A stretch of 34,421 nt of DNA, from contig VXIS01000423.1 of the NCBI GenBank assembly GCA_008704415.1, positions 1-34,421 of the forward strand, given 5' to 3'. This DNA comes from Sphaerosporella brunnea. Its lineage: Eukaryota; Ascomycota; Pezizomycetes; Pezizales; Pyronemataceae. The notes under the pieces were generated by a model. It was not told where the DNA came from, searched no databases, and saw only the letters and a list, made by a program, of their open reading frames with translations. The stretch's first letter is position 1; each line of letters starts with the position of its first letter. A program made the translations under genes and the position numbers. Positions 1-9,017 of the stretch are shown one piece after another.

Positions 1-14
1 CGCGTGCGTCTTTT

Positions 15-482
15 TCAGCACCGCGCCGCTCTGCCGCCCGTCGTCGTCGTCGTGGCCTCGGAACTCGTGGGCGAGCCTGGAGCCGTGATGATCCCGATCG
101 TTGTGGCCGGGCGTATCCACTTCGCAGCCGTGGTTGGTGGCCGGTGGCGGACTTGAGCGATGGTACCTGCTGCGGGAAGCCCGCGGCCGACGGCTTGCTG
201 GCTGTGCGCCCGGTGCCGCGCAAGAGGTCGGTGGTTGCCCGGAAGCTGGTAGTGCGATAGGGGAGAGTCTCCGGCACGCAGCATCGCGCGCGACCATGGC
301 TTTCTTTCTTTCGGGGATCGGTCTGCAGATCCGGTTCTGCCGGGGGCGGCGGCGGCGGCGGCGTTTGAGCGGCGTTTATTGCTCTTTTGAGATCCGGAGG
401 AGGTAGAGGAGGAGGAGGAGGAGGAGGAGGAGGCCAGAGACCTGCGGAGACGGTCCAGTATGCTTTGACGTGAACGCTTCAT
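15..482 (-). CDS. Ser/Ala/Thr-rich basic low-complexity protein
   Basis: The ATG at 480-482 opens 155 residues ending at a TGA at 15-17. The protein starts MKRSRQSILDRLRRSL, then has a run of nine serines (from a GGA/TCC microsatellite read on this strand), a lysine/arginine patch, a run of alanines and a threonine-rich tail. No domain, signal peptide or membrane segment is visible, so it would be largely disordered and basic, as in many nucleic-acid-binding or scaffold proteins; that role is only a guess. The frame can extend upstream through a poly-A tract, but the first ATG is preferred. The gene lies at the window edge and a splice site could extend it to the left. Simple repeats alone can keep a frame open, so this may not be a gene. 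Confidence 0.4.
   Translation of the reverse strand: MKRSRQSILDRLRRSLASSSSSSSSSTSSGSQKSNKRRSNAAAAAAPGRTGSADRSPKERKPWSRAMLRAGDSPLSHYQLPGNHRPLARHRAHSQQAVGRGLPAAGTIAQVRHRPPTTAAKWIRPATTIGIITAPGSPTSSEATTTTTGGRAARC
404..437. repeat. GGA/TCC trinucleotide microsatellite
   Basis: Nearly uninterrupted GGA units on the plus strand. Read on the minus strand it encodes the polyserine run of the flanking low-complexity ORF. Confidence 0.9.
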
Positions 483-560
483 TGCTACCAAGTATCTATA
501 TCTCCGAGCAAAACAAAAAAAAAAAAAAAAAAAAAACCAGCAGTGCCAATCGATCACCCA

Positions 561-1789
561 CCGAAATCGCGGGCTCCCCGCTCAAACTTATGCAACTCGG
601 TCAGTTGCACTTCCCTTTGTTTGATGCTTAGGTTTTTTGTTTTTGTTTTTTTTTTTTACACACGGCCGGCCATATGGCCCCCTCGTGGGAATATGGGAAT
701 ATGTTGCACGTATATTACCAGCTGAAACCAGCCATTCCTGCTCTGGCGGGGGGCGGGCAAGTTTCACACGGCCCCACACAAAACATTAACCGTGCAAATA
801 CCACACACCCATAATCCACGCGCCGGAAACGTGGTGCAAAGTGCATTCATTCCTTTTTTCTTACCCCCCCCCCTCGCAGGAACTCCTGCCGTTGTGCGAG
901 ATGGGTATTTTCGGACAAGCGAACATCCGTGTGGCGGTCACACGGTAAGTTCAGCTTCAACTCAATTTTTAACTCGCGTAGAATAAGGGTGTGGAACGTA
1001 TGTGCGTGGAAGCTTACCCCACAGCGTATCACTCGGGCAAAAAGGTAGGGTAAATTTTTCCCGTGTTGTTGCGCCATCCACCGCAGCAGCTCACTTTGCT
1101 CTATATCCACATATCTATATGGTGATGTTTCGTGGAGCTTGCCGCGAATGCTTTGCACTCGGAGGATGGGCACAGTCAGCGACGTTCACCAGATGTCACT
1201 CGAAGGGCTTGCTGCTGCTGCTGCTGCTGCTTGGCTGAACTGCTGGAATACCCAGCGGAGTTGCTGTAGCCAGCAAAGCCCCTTCCTGGGTGCATGGCTG
1301 GCGGAATTTTTGGCTAGATAAGATAGCTGAGCTTGACGCTCCGCATGAGGAGGAGCACACCGGAGAAACTATGCAGTGGAATAGAGGGGAGTAGAGTTGA
1401 GTCACCAGCATCGAGAAGCGCGGGTGTTTGCTAGCCCGTCACTCCCGCCTGCGGCCTGCAAACAGAGGATATATGGTTCATCAGTTCCGTGAATGCAAAC
1501 GACTACGTTACCAGCTAGCATCCATACATTGCCATTGACGTTGACCCGGGTTACAAACAAGCCCGCAAGCAAACAAACCAGCCTCATCACCGAGAGCTAG
1601 GAACACTGCCACGAAGCGACCCGGGAACCCGCATACCCGGCGCACTGCAAACAGCCCCGTACCTTCTTCTTCTTCTTCCACCGCGTTTGCAAAGCCCGGA
1701 AACCCCGTCAACAGGGCCCGCCTCAAAACTCGCTCCGTATCCGCTGCAACAGCAGCAAATGCACCCATCACCACCACCACCACCACTCA
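561..1789. other. No secure gene; homopolymers and a CTG repeat
   Basis: About 1.2 kb with a T-rich stretch near 632-660, a CTG/CAG microsatellite at about 1209-1232 and a pyrimidine-rich run (TTC units near 1665-1680) that could be promoter or 5' leader of the small plus-strand gene that follows. Only short ORFs of mixed composition occur on both strands, and none shows family motifs or convincing splice sites. Confidence 0.6.
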
Positions 1790-2083
1790 ATGGCACCTTA
1801 CACGTCCACTCTCCCATCGCGGCCACCGCGGCGGTCACCGCCCGCCGGTAGCCCCTCCCCCGCCACCACCATCGCAATAATCTTCACCATGCTGTTCCTC
1901 ACGTCGGCGGTGCTGCTGAGCGCAAGTTTTTTGTGGCAGTATGTGCAGCAGCGGAGGCGAGGGGGCGCCAGACGCGTCGTTAGTGTGCCCAAGAATGACG
2001 GCAGTGGTAGGAACCGCTGGGAGGAGTGGACGCCGGGGTTTCTGGCGGAGCCAGGGAGGGTTTGGGTTAAGGGGGGACGGTGA
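1790..2083 (+). CDS. Small single-pass membrane protein
   Basis: A 97-residue ORF with an ATG start. Residues 1-26 are Pro/Ser-rich, about 27-49 form one strongly hydrophobic helix (TIAIIFTMLFLTSAVLL...), and then comes a basic juxtamembrane run (QQRRRGGARR) and a polar tail. Hydrophobic helix followed by positive charge predicts a type III/N-out orientation with the basic tail in the cytosol. The leader is pyrimidine-rich and carries a CCA-repeat uORF whose ATG lies at about 1760 and which overlaps the start out of frame. No family is recognised. The organised domain layout makes it more than a chance ORF, but a longer minus-strand frame overlaps the same GC-rich sequence. Confidence 0.5.
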   Translation: MAPYTSTLPSRPPRRSPPAGSPSPATTIAIIFTMLFLTSAVLLSASFLWQYVQQRRRGGARRVVSVPKNDGSGRNRWEEWTPGFLAEPGRVWVKGGR

Positions 2084-2089
2084 TGAGCG

Positions 2090-2102
2090 GGGGGGGGGGG
2101 GG
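2090..2102. repeat. Poly-G run
   Basis: An uninterrupted run of about 12 G just after the stop of the small membrane-protein gene. Similar G/C runs recur across the window. Confidence 0.8.
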
Positions 2103-2242
2103 TGTTTGACGGTTTGATGAGATAGGGGATAACTTTGTGGCGCAGTAGATGCGTTCTATTACTTATAGTCAGTGTACATGTATCTGGTGATTCCACCAAT
2201 CTTTCCATTGGGCAAGCATTGCTCCAGTTCTATACTATAATT

Positions 2243-4107
2243 CTAAGCTCTGCCGACAGCCGGAAACGGGCTCTCGTTGAAATTAAGCATATCTTCGAGA
2301 CTTTCGCGCATACCCATCGGGACGTGCATCACAGCGTCGATTCCGAGAACATCCTTGTGCCACCAAGTAGCGAGCATACTTGCGGACCGAGCGGCCTTCG
2401 AGATCTTGGGACAGCTCCAGTTGTCGGGCATTTCCGCCATTTCTTCCTCCTTGCTGTCATAAATGGCAGCTCTATTGAAGGCTTCGTATGCGGGGTAGAC
2501 AGTTGCTGCGAGATGATGTCAAAACAAGCAAAGCTGAGTGAAGATTGGAGAGGTAAAGGTAACCTTGGATGGCAAAGAAGTCCCTCGCCATGGCCGCAAC
2601 ACGCGGGAATCGGAATTGCCCAACCGCCGCCCACCAGTCGTGCTCTTTGCAACTAAAGGTTTTGTCCCACTCTTCCAGGGCGACGATCGGCTCGTTGCGG
2701 TAGCGCTCAAGCTCATCCTCAACGTCGGCCACCTCGTCGGCGGCTGTGCACTTGCCCTCCTTCATGGAGCGGTAAAGCTTTTCCTTCCACTCTTTGGCCG
2801 CGAGATTTTCCTGCTTGCCCACATATTCTGCGCCGTTGAGCCATAAATCGTCCGGCTCTTCTTCTCCCTCTTTCATGAAAGCCGCTTCTTCGCCGTCGAC
2901 GGCGCTGTCCGGGTGCTGTCGCTTCGGTGGAGGCGGCTCAGGTAGGGCACGAGGCATGGGCCACGGCTCTTCCATATCCTTGTAGGACTCCCAAATCTTC
3001 TGCAGCTGTGCCTCGCACTCGTTGCGCCATTCCCCAGGCCATTTCTGTGTGTGCTGATCCTTGATGCGGGGGTTCAGGACGAGCGTAATGTAGTAAGCCG
3101 GTGATTTCCTCAAGGATTCATGACGCTTCATGAGGGTGCGGAAAGCGCGGCCCAGCCATTCCAGCTGCTCTTTCGTCATCGATCTGTCGGCCTGGAGGCG
3201 CTCCACTTCTTCAATCAGCTCCTCGAGACGCGGGAACACGAGGGAAGTGGAAACTTCGTCTTCCTGGTAGAAAAGACGGGCGCCCTGCTCTTTGTATTTG
3301 GTCACAAGGGTGTCGATAAACACGGCTTCCTCCTGGAGGTGCTCCCAGAAATCGAACGCCTGCGGCCGTTTCATGGCCGCGTTGATCTTTCCCATGAGGC
3401 ATAGGCTGAAGTCGCGCTCCAACGATAGGCCTGGGATACGCTCGGCGAGATCCTTCGCCAGGTCGTTGATCTCGTCGACATTTGTGTCGACCCAGGTGAC
3501 GTGGGAGACACGAGGCCAGATACCGTGGTTCTCCAGCACATGCTGGAACACATCTGCATACGAGTCGAATTTGACATCATCGTTGTCAAAGCCCGGCAGG
3601 AACCCGAGCAGGGCCGAGACGATACGGAAGTCGGGCGTGCACCAGTGCGCCGTGATTGCTGTGTATGCTTGATCAGCTCTATGGGGGCAAAACGTGTCGA
3701 CCCAATTCGTACCCACCCACGCGGTCGACCCATCCAACGTACTCCAGCTTGACAGAAACCGTGAATGCGAACTTCCCCTGGTGCGCGGCCAGCGCCTGCT
3801 TCATTTCTTCCTCGCCACACTCCATGCAGCGCTCTATGTCGCGTTCCATGGCCCGGCGGGTAGGGATTTCTGCTTCCGAGTTCAGCACCGTGATGAGCTC
3901 ACGCATGTGCAGGTCATCGTAGGTCTTAAAAGGAAACGGGCACTTGACGACTCTAGAGCCTGGTCAGAAGAAAAATGTATACCAATTTTTTATAACTCAC
4001 CCACGCAAATGCATTTGCTGGAATTGGTCTTGCCGGAATGGTCCATTTTCTCGTTCATTGAAAGCGTGCTGGCCACTGGTATTATCCGGTATGAAAGTCG
4101 TCTGCAT
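2243..4107 (-). CDS. hAT-transposase-derived protein, four exons, degenerate catalytic motifs
   Basis: Exons read 4107-4001, 3952-3743, 3678-2564 and 2505-2243, with introns of 48, 64 and 58 bases. The donors are GTGAGT, GTACGT and GTTACC, and the acceptors CTAG, ATAG and GCAG. Phases agree throughout and give 564 residues. Removing intron 2 restores the hAT core: FTVSVKLE joins ADQAYTAITAHW and LLGFLPGF, the usual RNase-H-like block. The C-terminus has the hAT dimerisation pattern (residues about 430-500: WW, FPRVAAMARDFFAIQ). In hAT proteins an Asp precedes WTS in the first block; here that position is Ser102. The usual C..H motif reads CLMGKINAA, and the ER.FS motif reads YEAFNRA. Asp170 in VTWVDTN may match the second catalytic Asp. 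No BED zinc finger is present at the N-terminus. The open frame with lost catalysis suggests a domesticated or decaying transposase. Start: ATG in good context (TCCAAGATG). Confidence 0.85.
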
Positions 4108-4765
4108 CTTGGAGGCAGAGTTGGAAGTTGGATATGCGATAGGAATAAGGAGTGGACAGAGTGAGGCCTGTGTTGTCTGGGAAGTGAAGGTAAAGCGCTG
4201 GTTACCTCACCATGTCATGCATCACGTGCGGCCAGCAGATTTCGCGCAAAGTAGAGTATGCAGAGTACTGCCACCTACTTACTGCACGCAACAGCATTCT
4301 TTGTCTACCTATTCCATAGCTGCCAACCACATGACCAAAATCTCTGCAAACTTAACTATCTGTTCACCAATGCCTATTGCCCGAGTTTAACTAGAGTTAC
4401 ATTGAAAATGAAAAACCCTCACACCTTGTCGATGATTCCAGAACTGCAGAAGGACGGGGACGCCAAAGAGAGCATTCGCAATGGCATGGCCCAGGCCTGG
4501 CCCGCAGCGGGGTGTGCGTGCGCATTGATCGCCGATGAGACGACATCTCGAGGACAACATACTCGCTGTGAAACAGGTGTCTTGCCAGACCGCCCCGCAG
4601 CCTTCAACTCTAATCATATGGCTCTGGGCTGTCGGTTGATTGTGGGAACGAATTTTCCGGAGCAATTCCCAAAATCATTCTCGTGATGCGGAAAGGGCAG
4701 AGCAATTTGGTATGTATTGACGACGACATCTCCCCACACAGTCCCACATCATCCACCTCACATTC
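4108..4765. other. Intergenic, no secure gene
   Basis: Probably holds the promoter/5' leader of the hAT-derived gene (a CT-rich stretch ending CTTCCCAG lies upstream of its ATG) and the 3' end of the 108-residue gene. A plus-strand ORF at 4258-4686 and minus ORFs at 4387-4665 have no recognisable features. Confidence 0.5.
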
Positions 4766-5092
4766 CTAGCGCTCCAATGGTTTAAAAAACCCCCGCAGGC
4801 CGTCTTCCTTGAGTACAATTACGTCCGCCCCGATTTTGATGCCCCACGGTTCCATGAACTGCTTGACTTCCTCCCGCCTGCCCTGCCCATCTGCGTGCAG
4901 TCCGATTATGATGGTGGGAGTGGGGGCTTCCTCGCGGGTGACAGGCCGGAGCTCCAGCCTTGTGATCTTAAATCCCTCGGCGAAGAGAGCCTCCTTGAGC
5001 TCTTCACGATGGAGCCGAAAAGCCGCAGTTACGGGATTCTCGGGGCGAACTGAGTCCCATTTTCTGAGGGTTTCGGGGGAGATCTCATCCAT
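4766..5092 (-). CDS. Compact 108-residue cytosolic protein, unknown family
   Basis: Intronless ORF with an ATG in excellent context (CAACGCCATGG). The protein begins MDEISPETLRKWDSVRPENP and continues as an alternating charged/hydrophobic sequence: helix-like residues 22-40 (AAFRLHREELKEALFAEGF), strands around ITRLELRPV and TIIIGLHADGQG, a helix REEVKQFMEPWG and a last strand ADVIVLKED. This looks like a small folded alpha/beta domain with no signal peptide or membrane segment. I do not recognise the family. The balanced composition and start context argue for a real gene. It is divergent from nothing close and stands alone between the hAT-derived gene and a gap. Confidence 0.65.
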   Translation of the reverse strand: MDEISPETLRKWDSVRPENPVTAAFRLHREELKEALFAEGFKITRLELRPVTREEAPTPTIIIGLHADGQGRREEVKQFMEPWGIKIGADVIVLKEDGLRGFFKPLER

Positions 5093-5395
5093 GGCGTTGG
5101 AGGCGTTTGAGGGTGGCTATTGTTGTTGTTCTGAGTGGGGTCGATGGTAACGTGACTAATAGAAGATTTGGGTGCGTCACTGGGTAGCACTCGGTCCATC
5201 ACTTCCCTCTCTAGCTACGTCTACAATGTTGACGTCGTTTGGACCATTCCACGGCGTCGTCTGCTTGTGACTTCCGAATACAGCATCCAGCTTATTACCC
5301 AAATGTACAGAACTTGGGAAGTGGGCCGAGTACGATGACGACCGGACTCTCTCATTCTAAGCTGCAGCTAGAGTGGCGGTGGCAAGCAACATCTT

Positions 5396-5620
5396 TTACA
5401 GTCGAGAACCAATTGTAAACTCGAGCGCCGTCTTGATCACAGGCCTCATCCAAGTGGCAATTTCATAAATGAGCAGTTCAGCGGCGGATGACGGGGAGAA
5501 TACAATCTCATCACCGTCCACCCTGCCCGCTTTCTCCGAGGCAGGATTAATGATTTTAATAATTCCCAATATGAATATAAACAACGTCCAGGCGCACCCT
5601 CTTGGCCCGTCATCCCGCAT
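5396..5620 (-). CDS. Possible 74-residue protein with one hydrophobic segment
   Basis: The ATG at 5618-5620 opens MRDDGPRGCAWTLFIFILGI, then a polar middle (ASEKAGRVDGDEIVFSPSS) and a helical tail (AAELLIYEIATWMRPV). The hydrophobic stretch at residues 11-23 is short for a membrane helix. No homologous family is recognised and no promoter is obvious. Composition is protein-like, but the length is within chance expectation, so the call is weak. Confidence 0.3.
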   Translation of the reverse strand: MRDDGPRGCAWTLFIFILGIIKIINPASEKAGRVDGDEIVFSPSSAAELLIYEIATWMRPVIKTALEFTIGSRL

Positions 5621-6398
5621 CGCCGATTGTTCAAACCCGTTTCTCACGTCAGAACAAATACAGCGGCACTGGCGATGACGTTTCTGTTGGCAAAGTGCGG
5701 TATAAACTCTCGCCTAAAAGCAAAAAATAGAGGTGGGGCTATACTAGAGTAGAGAGAGCTCATCTCATATAAAAATTGCAATATGGACGTCCATCATAGC
5801 CTCTGACTCGTCAACTCATCAATCGCTGCTAGCTGATTGGTGAACAAACTGCTTTCGATGTTTCGAACCGGACTGAGAAAATGTCTCTCTTACATACAAC
5901 GGCGATTGCCCATAGGACTTGTGTTGCTCCTCGGAGGGAGCCGAGATCCTACGTTGTCATCACCTGGATGCCCCCGCTTTGTGGTGGGGATCCCAGGAGC
6001 ACAACATTCCCCTCGAGTGCTTGGAGCGAAATGTGACGTTCAACGGCCTTTAGGCACGGTAGACGATCAGCGTTCGAACTTGATTTCGTGATAGAATTTT
6101 ATCCTCGGATTCATTAAGTATAGCGGATTCATTAAGTATAGTTGAACAGGCTGTCGACTCCGGTGGAGCAGAAAGGTGACGAAATGAAAACGCCCCGCAA
6201 AGAAGGGAATGAGAACGAAAACCCATGCCCCCAAGAGAAAATGCATAACGCCCGATGAATGCAAACCGGACTCCTCCAAGCGGATGTCGATGTCAGATCA
6301 TTAACGCTGGTGAACGAGGCAAAAAAAAAAACAAAAAAAAACAAAAGAAAAGACAAGAAAAGAAAAAAAAGAAAAGCAGTTTTCTAATGCCGGGATTT
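5621..6398. other. Intergenic with short tandem duplication and A-rich tract
   Basis: Holds a TATA-like CATATAAAAATT near 5766 with no convincing ORF downstream, a perfect 18-bp tandem duplication at 6106-6141, and an A-rich (A/G) tract at about 6320-6377 just past the stop of the coiled-coil gene. No gene is seen. Confidence 0.5.
6106..6141. repeat. 18-bp perfect tandem duplication
   Basis: Two consecutive copies of CGGATTCATTAAGTATAG at 6106-6123 and 6124-6141. Confidence 0.9.
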
Positions 6399-7364
6399 CT
6401 ATCCTGCACGAATATCCTTTTGAGTCTCCTTCTGAGGAATCTCTTGCTGTGGTTCTTCGGCGAGCAACGCGGCATCGGCCATGCGCTGCGCCATAACTAA
6501 CTTGCTGCTCCAGGCAAAGGGGTCGAACTTGACGTATTTTTCGGTCTCCTTCATCATCTTCTTGACGTCTCTAATCTCCTCGGCGATGCCGCCGATCAGC
6601 TTTTCGACCACACCGTCCATGAGATCAGTGAGGCGGGTTTCGAAGGCATCTTGGCTGCAAACGGGAAGGTAGGTTAGCAATTATCATTTCGAGCACAGTG
6701 TTGGAGCGATAGTCCGCTTACTTCTCGGAGCTTTCACTTTCTTCGACGCGCCGGCGGATAGACCTGCTATCCTCCATCACAGCCTCGGTGTTCTCCATGA
6801 TTCGCTCCACTCCTTCATCCATCCTCCCAACTACCCCAGTTCGTCAGTCAACGCCGGCAGGAAAAAGGGCGGGGCGGGGCGGGGCGAAAACGCACCTCGC
6901 TGCTCGAGCAGGCTCATCCTATCGAGAATCTGCTCCTGCCGTTCCGCAAGATCCTTCATGGTGTTCTGGAGCTTGGTCATCGCCGTGGTCAGCTGGCGGA
7001 GGACCTTCATCTCGGACGAATTCCTGGCATCGGGGCTAGAAGGCGACTGCGAAGAATGGCCCGAGTGGGAGGAATGTCCATAGCCGCTGTGGGTGGGGCT
7101 GGGCGGGAGCGCGTGGGTTACGATAGGACTGGGCGGGCCGCCCTGCGCGAGAGGGCGGCCGAGATGGGCGAACGCTAGGTTCGCCGGGAAGTGCGGATGC
7201 GTGGAGTAGGGCAGGTGGTGCTGCATCCCCGAAAACTCCATGTGCGCCATAGCCGACATTTGCGGGCCGGGGGAGCCGGGGTAGGCACCGGGTGACAGGG
7301 CGTAGTCCGCGCCGGGGTAGGACACGAACGAGTACCCGGCGGGCGAAGCGGCGTGAGCGGACAT
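6399..7364 (-). CDS. Pro/Ser/His-rich protein with C-terminal coiled coil, three exons
   Basis: Exons 7364-6896, 6830-6722 and 6654-6399 are joined by introns of 65 bases (GTGCGT..GGTAG) and 67 bases (GTAAGC..TTGCAG, branch-like GCTAAC). Phases fit and give 277 residues. Residues 1-110 are low complexity (Pro, Ser, Gly, His, Tyr; GYGHSSHSGHSSQSPSS is typical). From about 112 to the end the protein is helical and charged: MKVLRQLTTAMTKLQNTMKD, LLEQR, MDEGVERIMENTEAVMEDS, LTDLMDGVVEKLIGGIAEEI and KKMMKETEKY give near-continuous heptads, so a coiled-coil oligomer is likely. No signal peptide is present. The family is unrecognised; a cytoskeletal, septal or scaffold role would be a guess. The ATG at 7362-7364 was chosen over an upstream non-ATG extension. 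Intron 1 carries a G4-type GGGGC repeat. Confidence 0.8.
6867..6887 (+). other. Potential G-quadruplex inside intron 1 of the coiled-coil gene
   Basis: The plus strand reads GGGCGGGGCGGGGCGGGG, four G-runs with one-base loops. In the pre-mRNA (minus strand) this is C-rich, so the quadruplex would form in the non-transcribed DNA strand. Confidence 0.6.
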
Positions 7365-7520
7365 TGCTATTCGAGTTCGACGGAGAGGAGAAATTGGACT
7401 CGGTCGAGGTATTGTGCGGTCGAACAAAAATTCGCAGGTTTTTTTTTTTTTTGGTGGCAGCGCGCGATTCGGGTGGATTTCACGATCAGCGGAGTGGGAG
7501 AACCTGCCTCTCCCTTCTTA

Positions 7521-7528
7521 TTTATATA
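7521..7528 (-). promoter_or_regulatory. TATA box of the coiled-coil gene
   Basis: TATATAAA on the minus strand, about 157 bases upstream of the ATG at 7364, with a purine run immediately downstream. The spacing is normal for a fungal promoter with a leader of about 100 bases. Confidence 0.55.
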
Positions 7529-7539
7529 CGGCGTGTGGG

Positions 7540-8909
7540 CGTCGTACTGACGAGCTAACACACACTGGATGCACTACCTACAGAAACCGCACGGCGATCC
7601 GGATGGGTCATGCAGTCGCACAGCAACCACGAGTTGACGGTGGATTGGTGGATGCCAGCTTGGGTCGTCCTGTAAGGCGGAAAATCAGGGCGAGAAGTGC
7701 GAAACTAAGCGGGCGACGGGGAAAGCTATTGTGACATGGCAAGCGGAGTCTAGTAGCGGCTGAACAGCGAATAGGGAACAACATGCACTGCAGCGAACGG
7801 GCTGCAGCATCATATTAGACATCCATCCATCCATTCCGAAGGGCGGGGGGGGGGGGGAGGGGAACAAGAGACATTCGCTGCTGCGAGATTAAGCACTCGC
7901 AGGAACGGGATACTGTGCTTGAAGAGCATGTGAAGCGCGTACGTAGGATGGATGTCTTTTTTTTTCTTGTGCTGCTCGCGCTGACCAACAACCGCAGAGA
8001 TATGTCAACGCATAACAACCCGCCCACTTTTGCCCGCAGCTCATGATCACGAACGTTGCAGGGAAATTTTCAGCGCCGGAGGTATCTAGCTACATAAAAA
8101 ATACCCACGTTGTTCTTCGCTGGCTGGCCTAGCTGCATATGTATCTGCACGGCGCCATGCCAAAGTATGTAAGTCTTTGCGTCCAAAAGAGCCGCGAAGT
8201 GTTCTCCGGCTGCGAGGCACTATGTAACAGAGCAAAAAGAACCATGAGTACAATCGACCTCCCTTTTCAACAAACGACCGGACCGTGACCATCTCTCACT
8301 GGACAAATAATTGCACCACGCTGGAAAAGTGCGCCTGATGTCGCGTGTCGGCCAACGGACGACTGCTTCGAGTTCATCAGTGTCATCACTAAAGAATCGC
8401 GCTTCTAGTGGCCATCTCGGTCTAAACCCAAACGGCGTGCATCCGCAGGCGCATCAATGGACGTCATCCAGGGCAAGTCGACACACGCTACCTATTGGAT
8501 CGCACCAAGCCTATGCGGGATTTCCGGAAAATGTGGGACGTGGGAAAAGCGTCCGATTTCAGTATTGGATATATACCAAAGCGAAACTGGTTCCGCGGAA
8601 CAGGATGTTCCCCCAACGTTGCCTGCTGTCTACTCGACTGGCTGGCGGTATAATTATATCAACATCGCCGTCCCATCGCAAAGGCTTTAAAAAGCACCGT
8701 GGCAAAATCCCACGCTCCGCATGGTCTCTCTTTACCCGTTCGAAGCATCGAGTGCTTATCGCCCCGGCAACGTGCCTCGACAACGTCAACACCGAAATTT
8801 TTTTTTTGTTTGGTCGGTCCATGCTCACTCGACGCATACTTATTCTACGACGGTTTGCTTCCTTTTTTTTTTCGTCTTTCGTCACCGTTGTCCTGACTTC
8901 TAACTGCAG
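7540..8909. other. No secure gene
   Basis: Contains a poly-G run near 7847-7858, short T-runs and small ORFs. A 240-codon plus-strand frame starting at 8311 has erratic composition and no motifs. A TATA-like GGTATAATTATATC lies near 8647. An ATG at 8721 opens MVSLYPFEASSAYRPGNVPR, which could be the first exon of a gene whose last exon is the one listed at 8910. Confidence 0.45.
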
Positions 8910-9017
8910 CTCAAGAAGCTCGAAGATATCCGCTCAGTACCCTATTCGCTCCACACGTGGTCACATTGCGAATGTGCAAGGGGAGCCGGATGCAGAACGA
9001 CGACCGTCACGCAATGA
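8910..9017 (+). CDS. Possible terminal exon of a spliced gene
   Basis: Right after a good acceptor (CTTCTAACTGCAG, branch-like CTAAC next to the AG) a 35-codon frame reads LKKLEDIRSVPYSLHTWSH and ends at a TGA at 9015-9017. The coding quality of LKKLEDIRSV and the acceptor suggest an exon, but no donor or upstream exon could be fixed with confidence; the reading from the ATG at 8721 is a candidate. No family is recognised. Confidence 0.25.
   Translation, partial: LKKLEDIRSVPYSLHTWSHCECARGAGCRTTTVTQ

Noticed and set aside
1798..2208. 136-codon minus ORF opposite the small membrane protein
   Set aside because: Contains a polyproline run from the poly-G tract and no coherent domain; the sense ORF has a clear membrane helix.
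3371..3820. 149-codon alternative frame over the hAT gene
   Set aside because: Does not carry hAT motifs; the spliced frame does.
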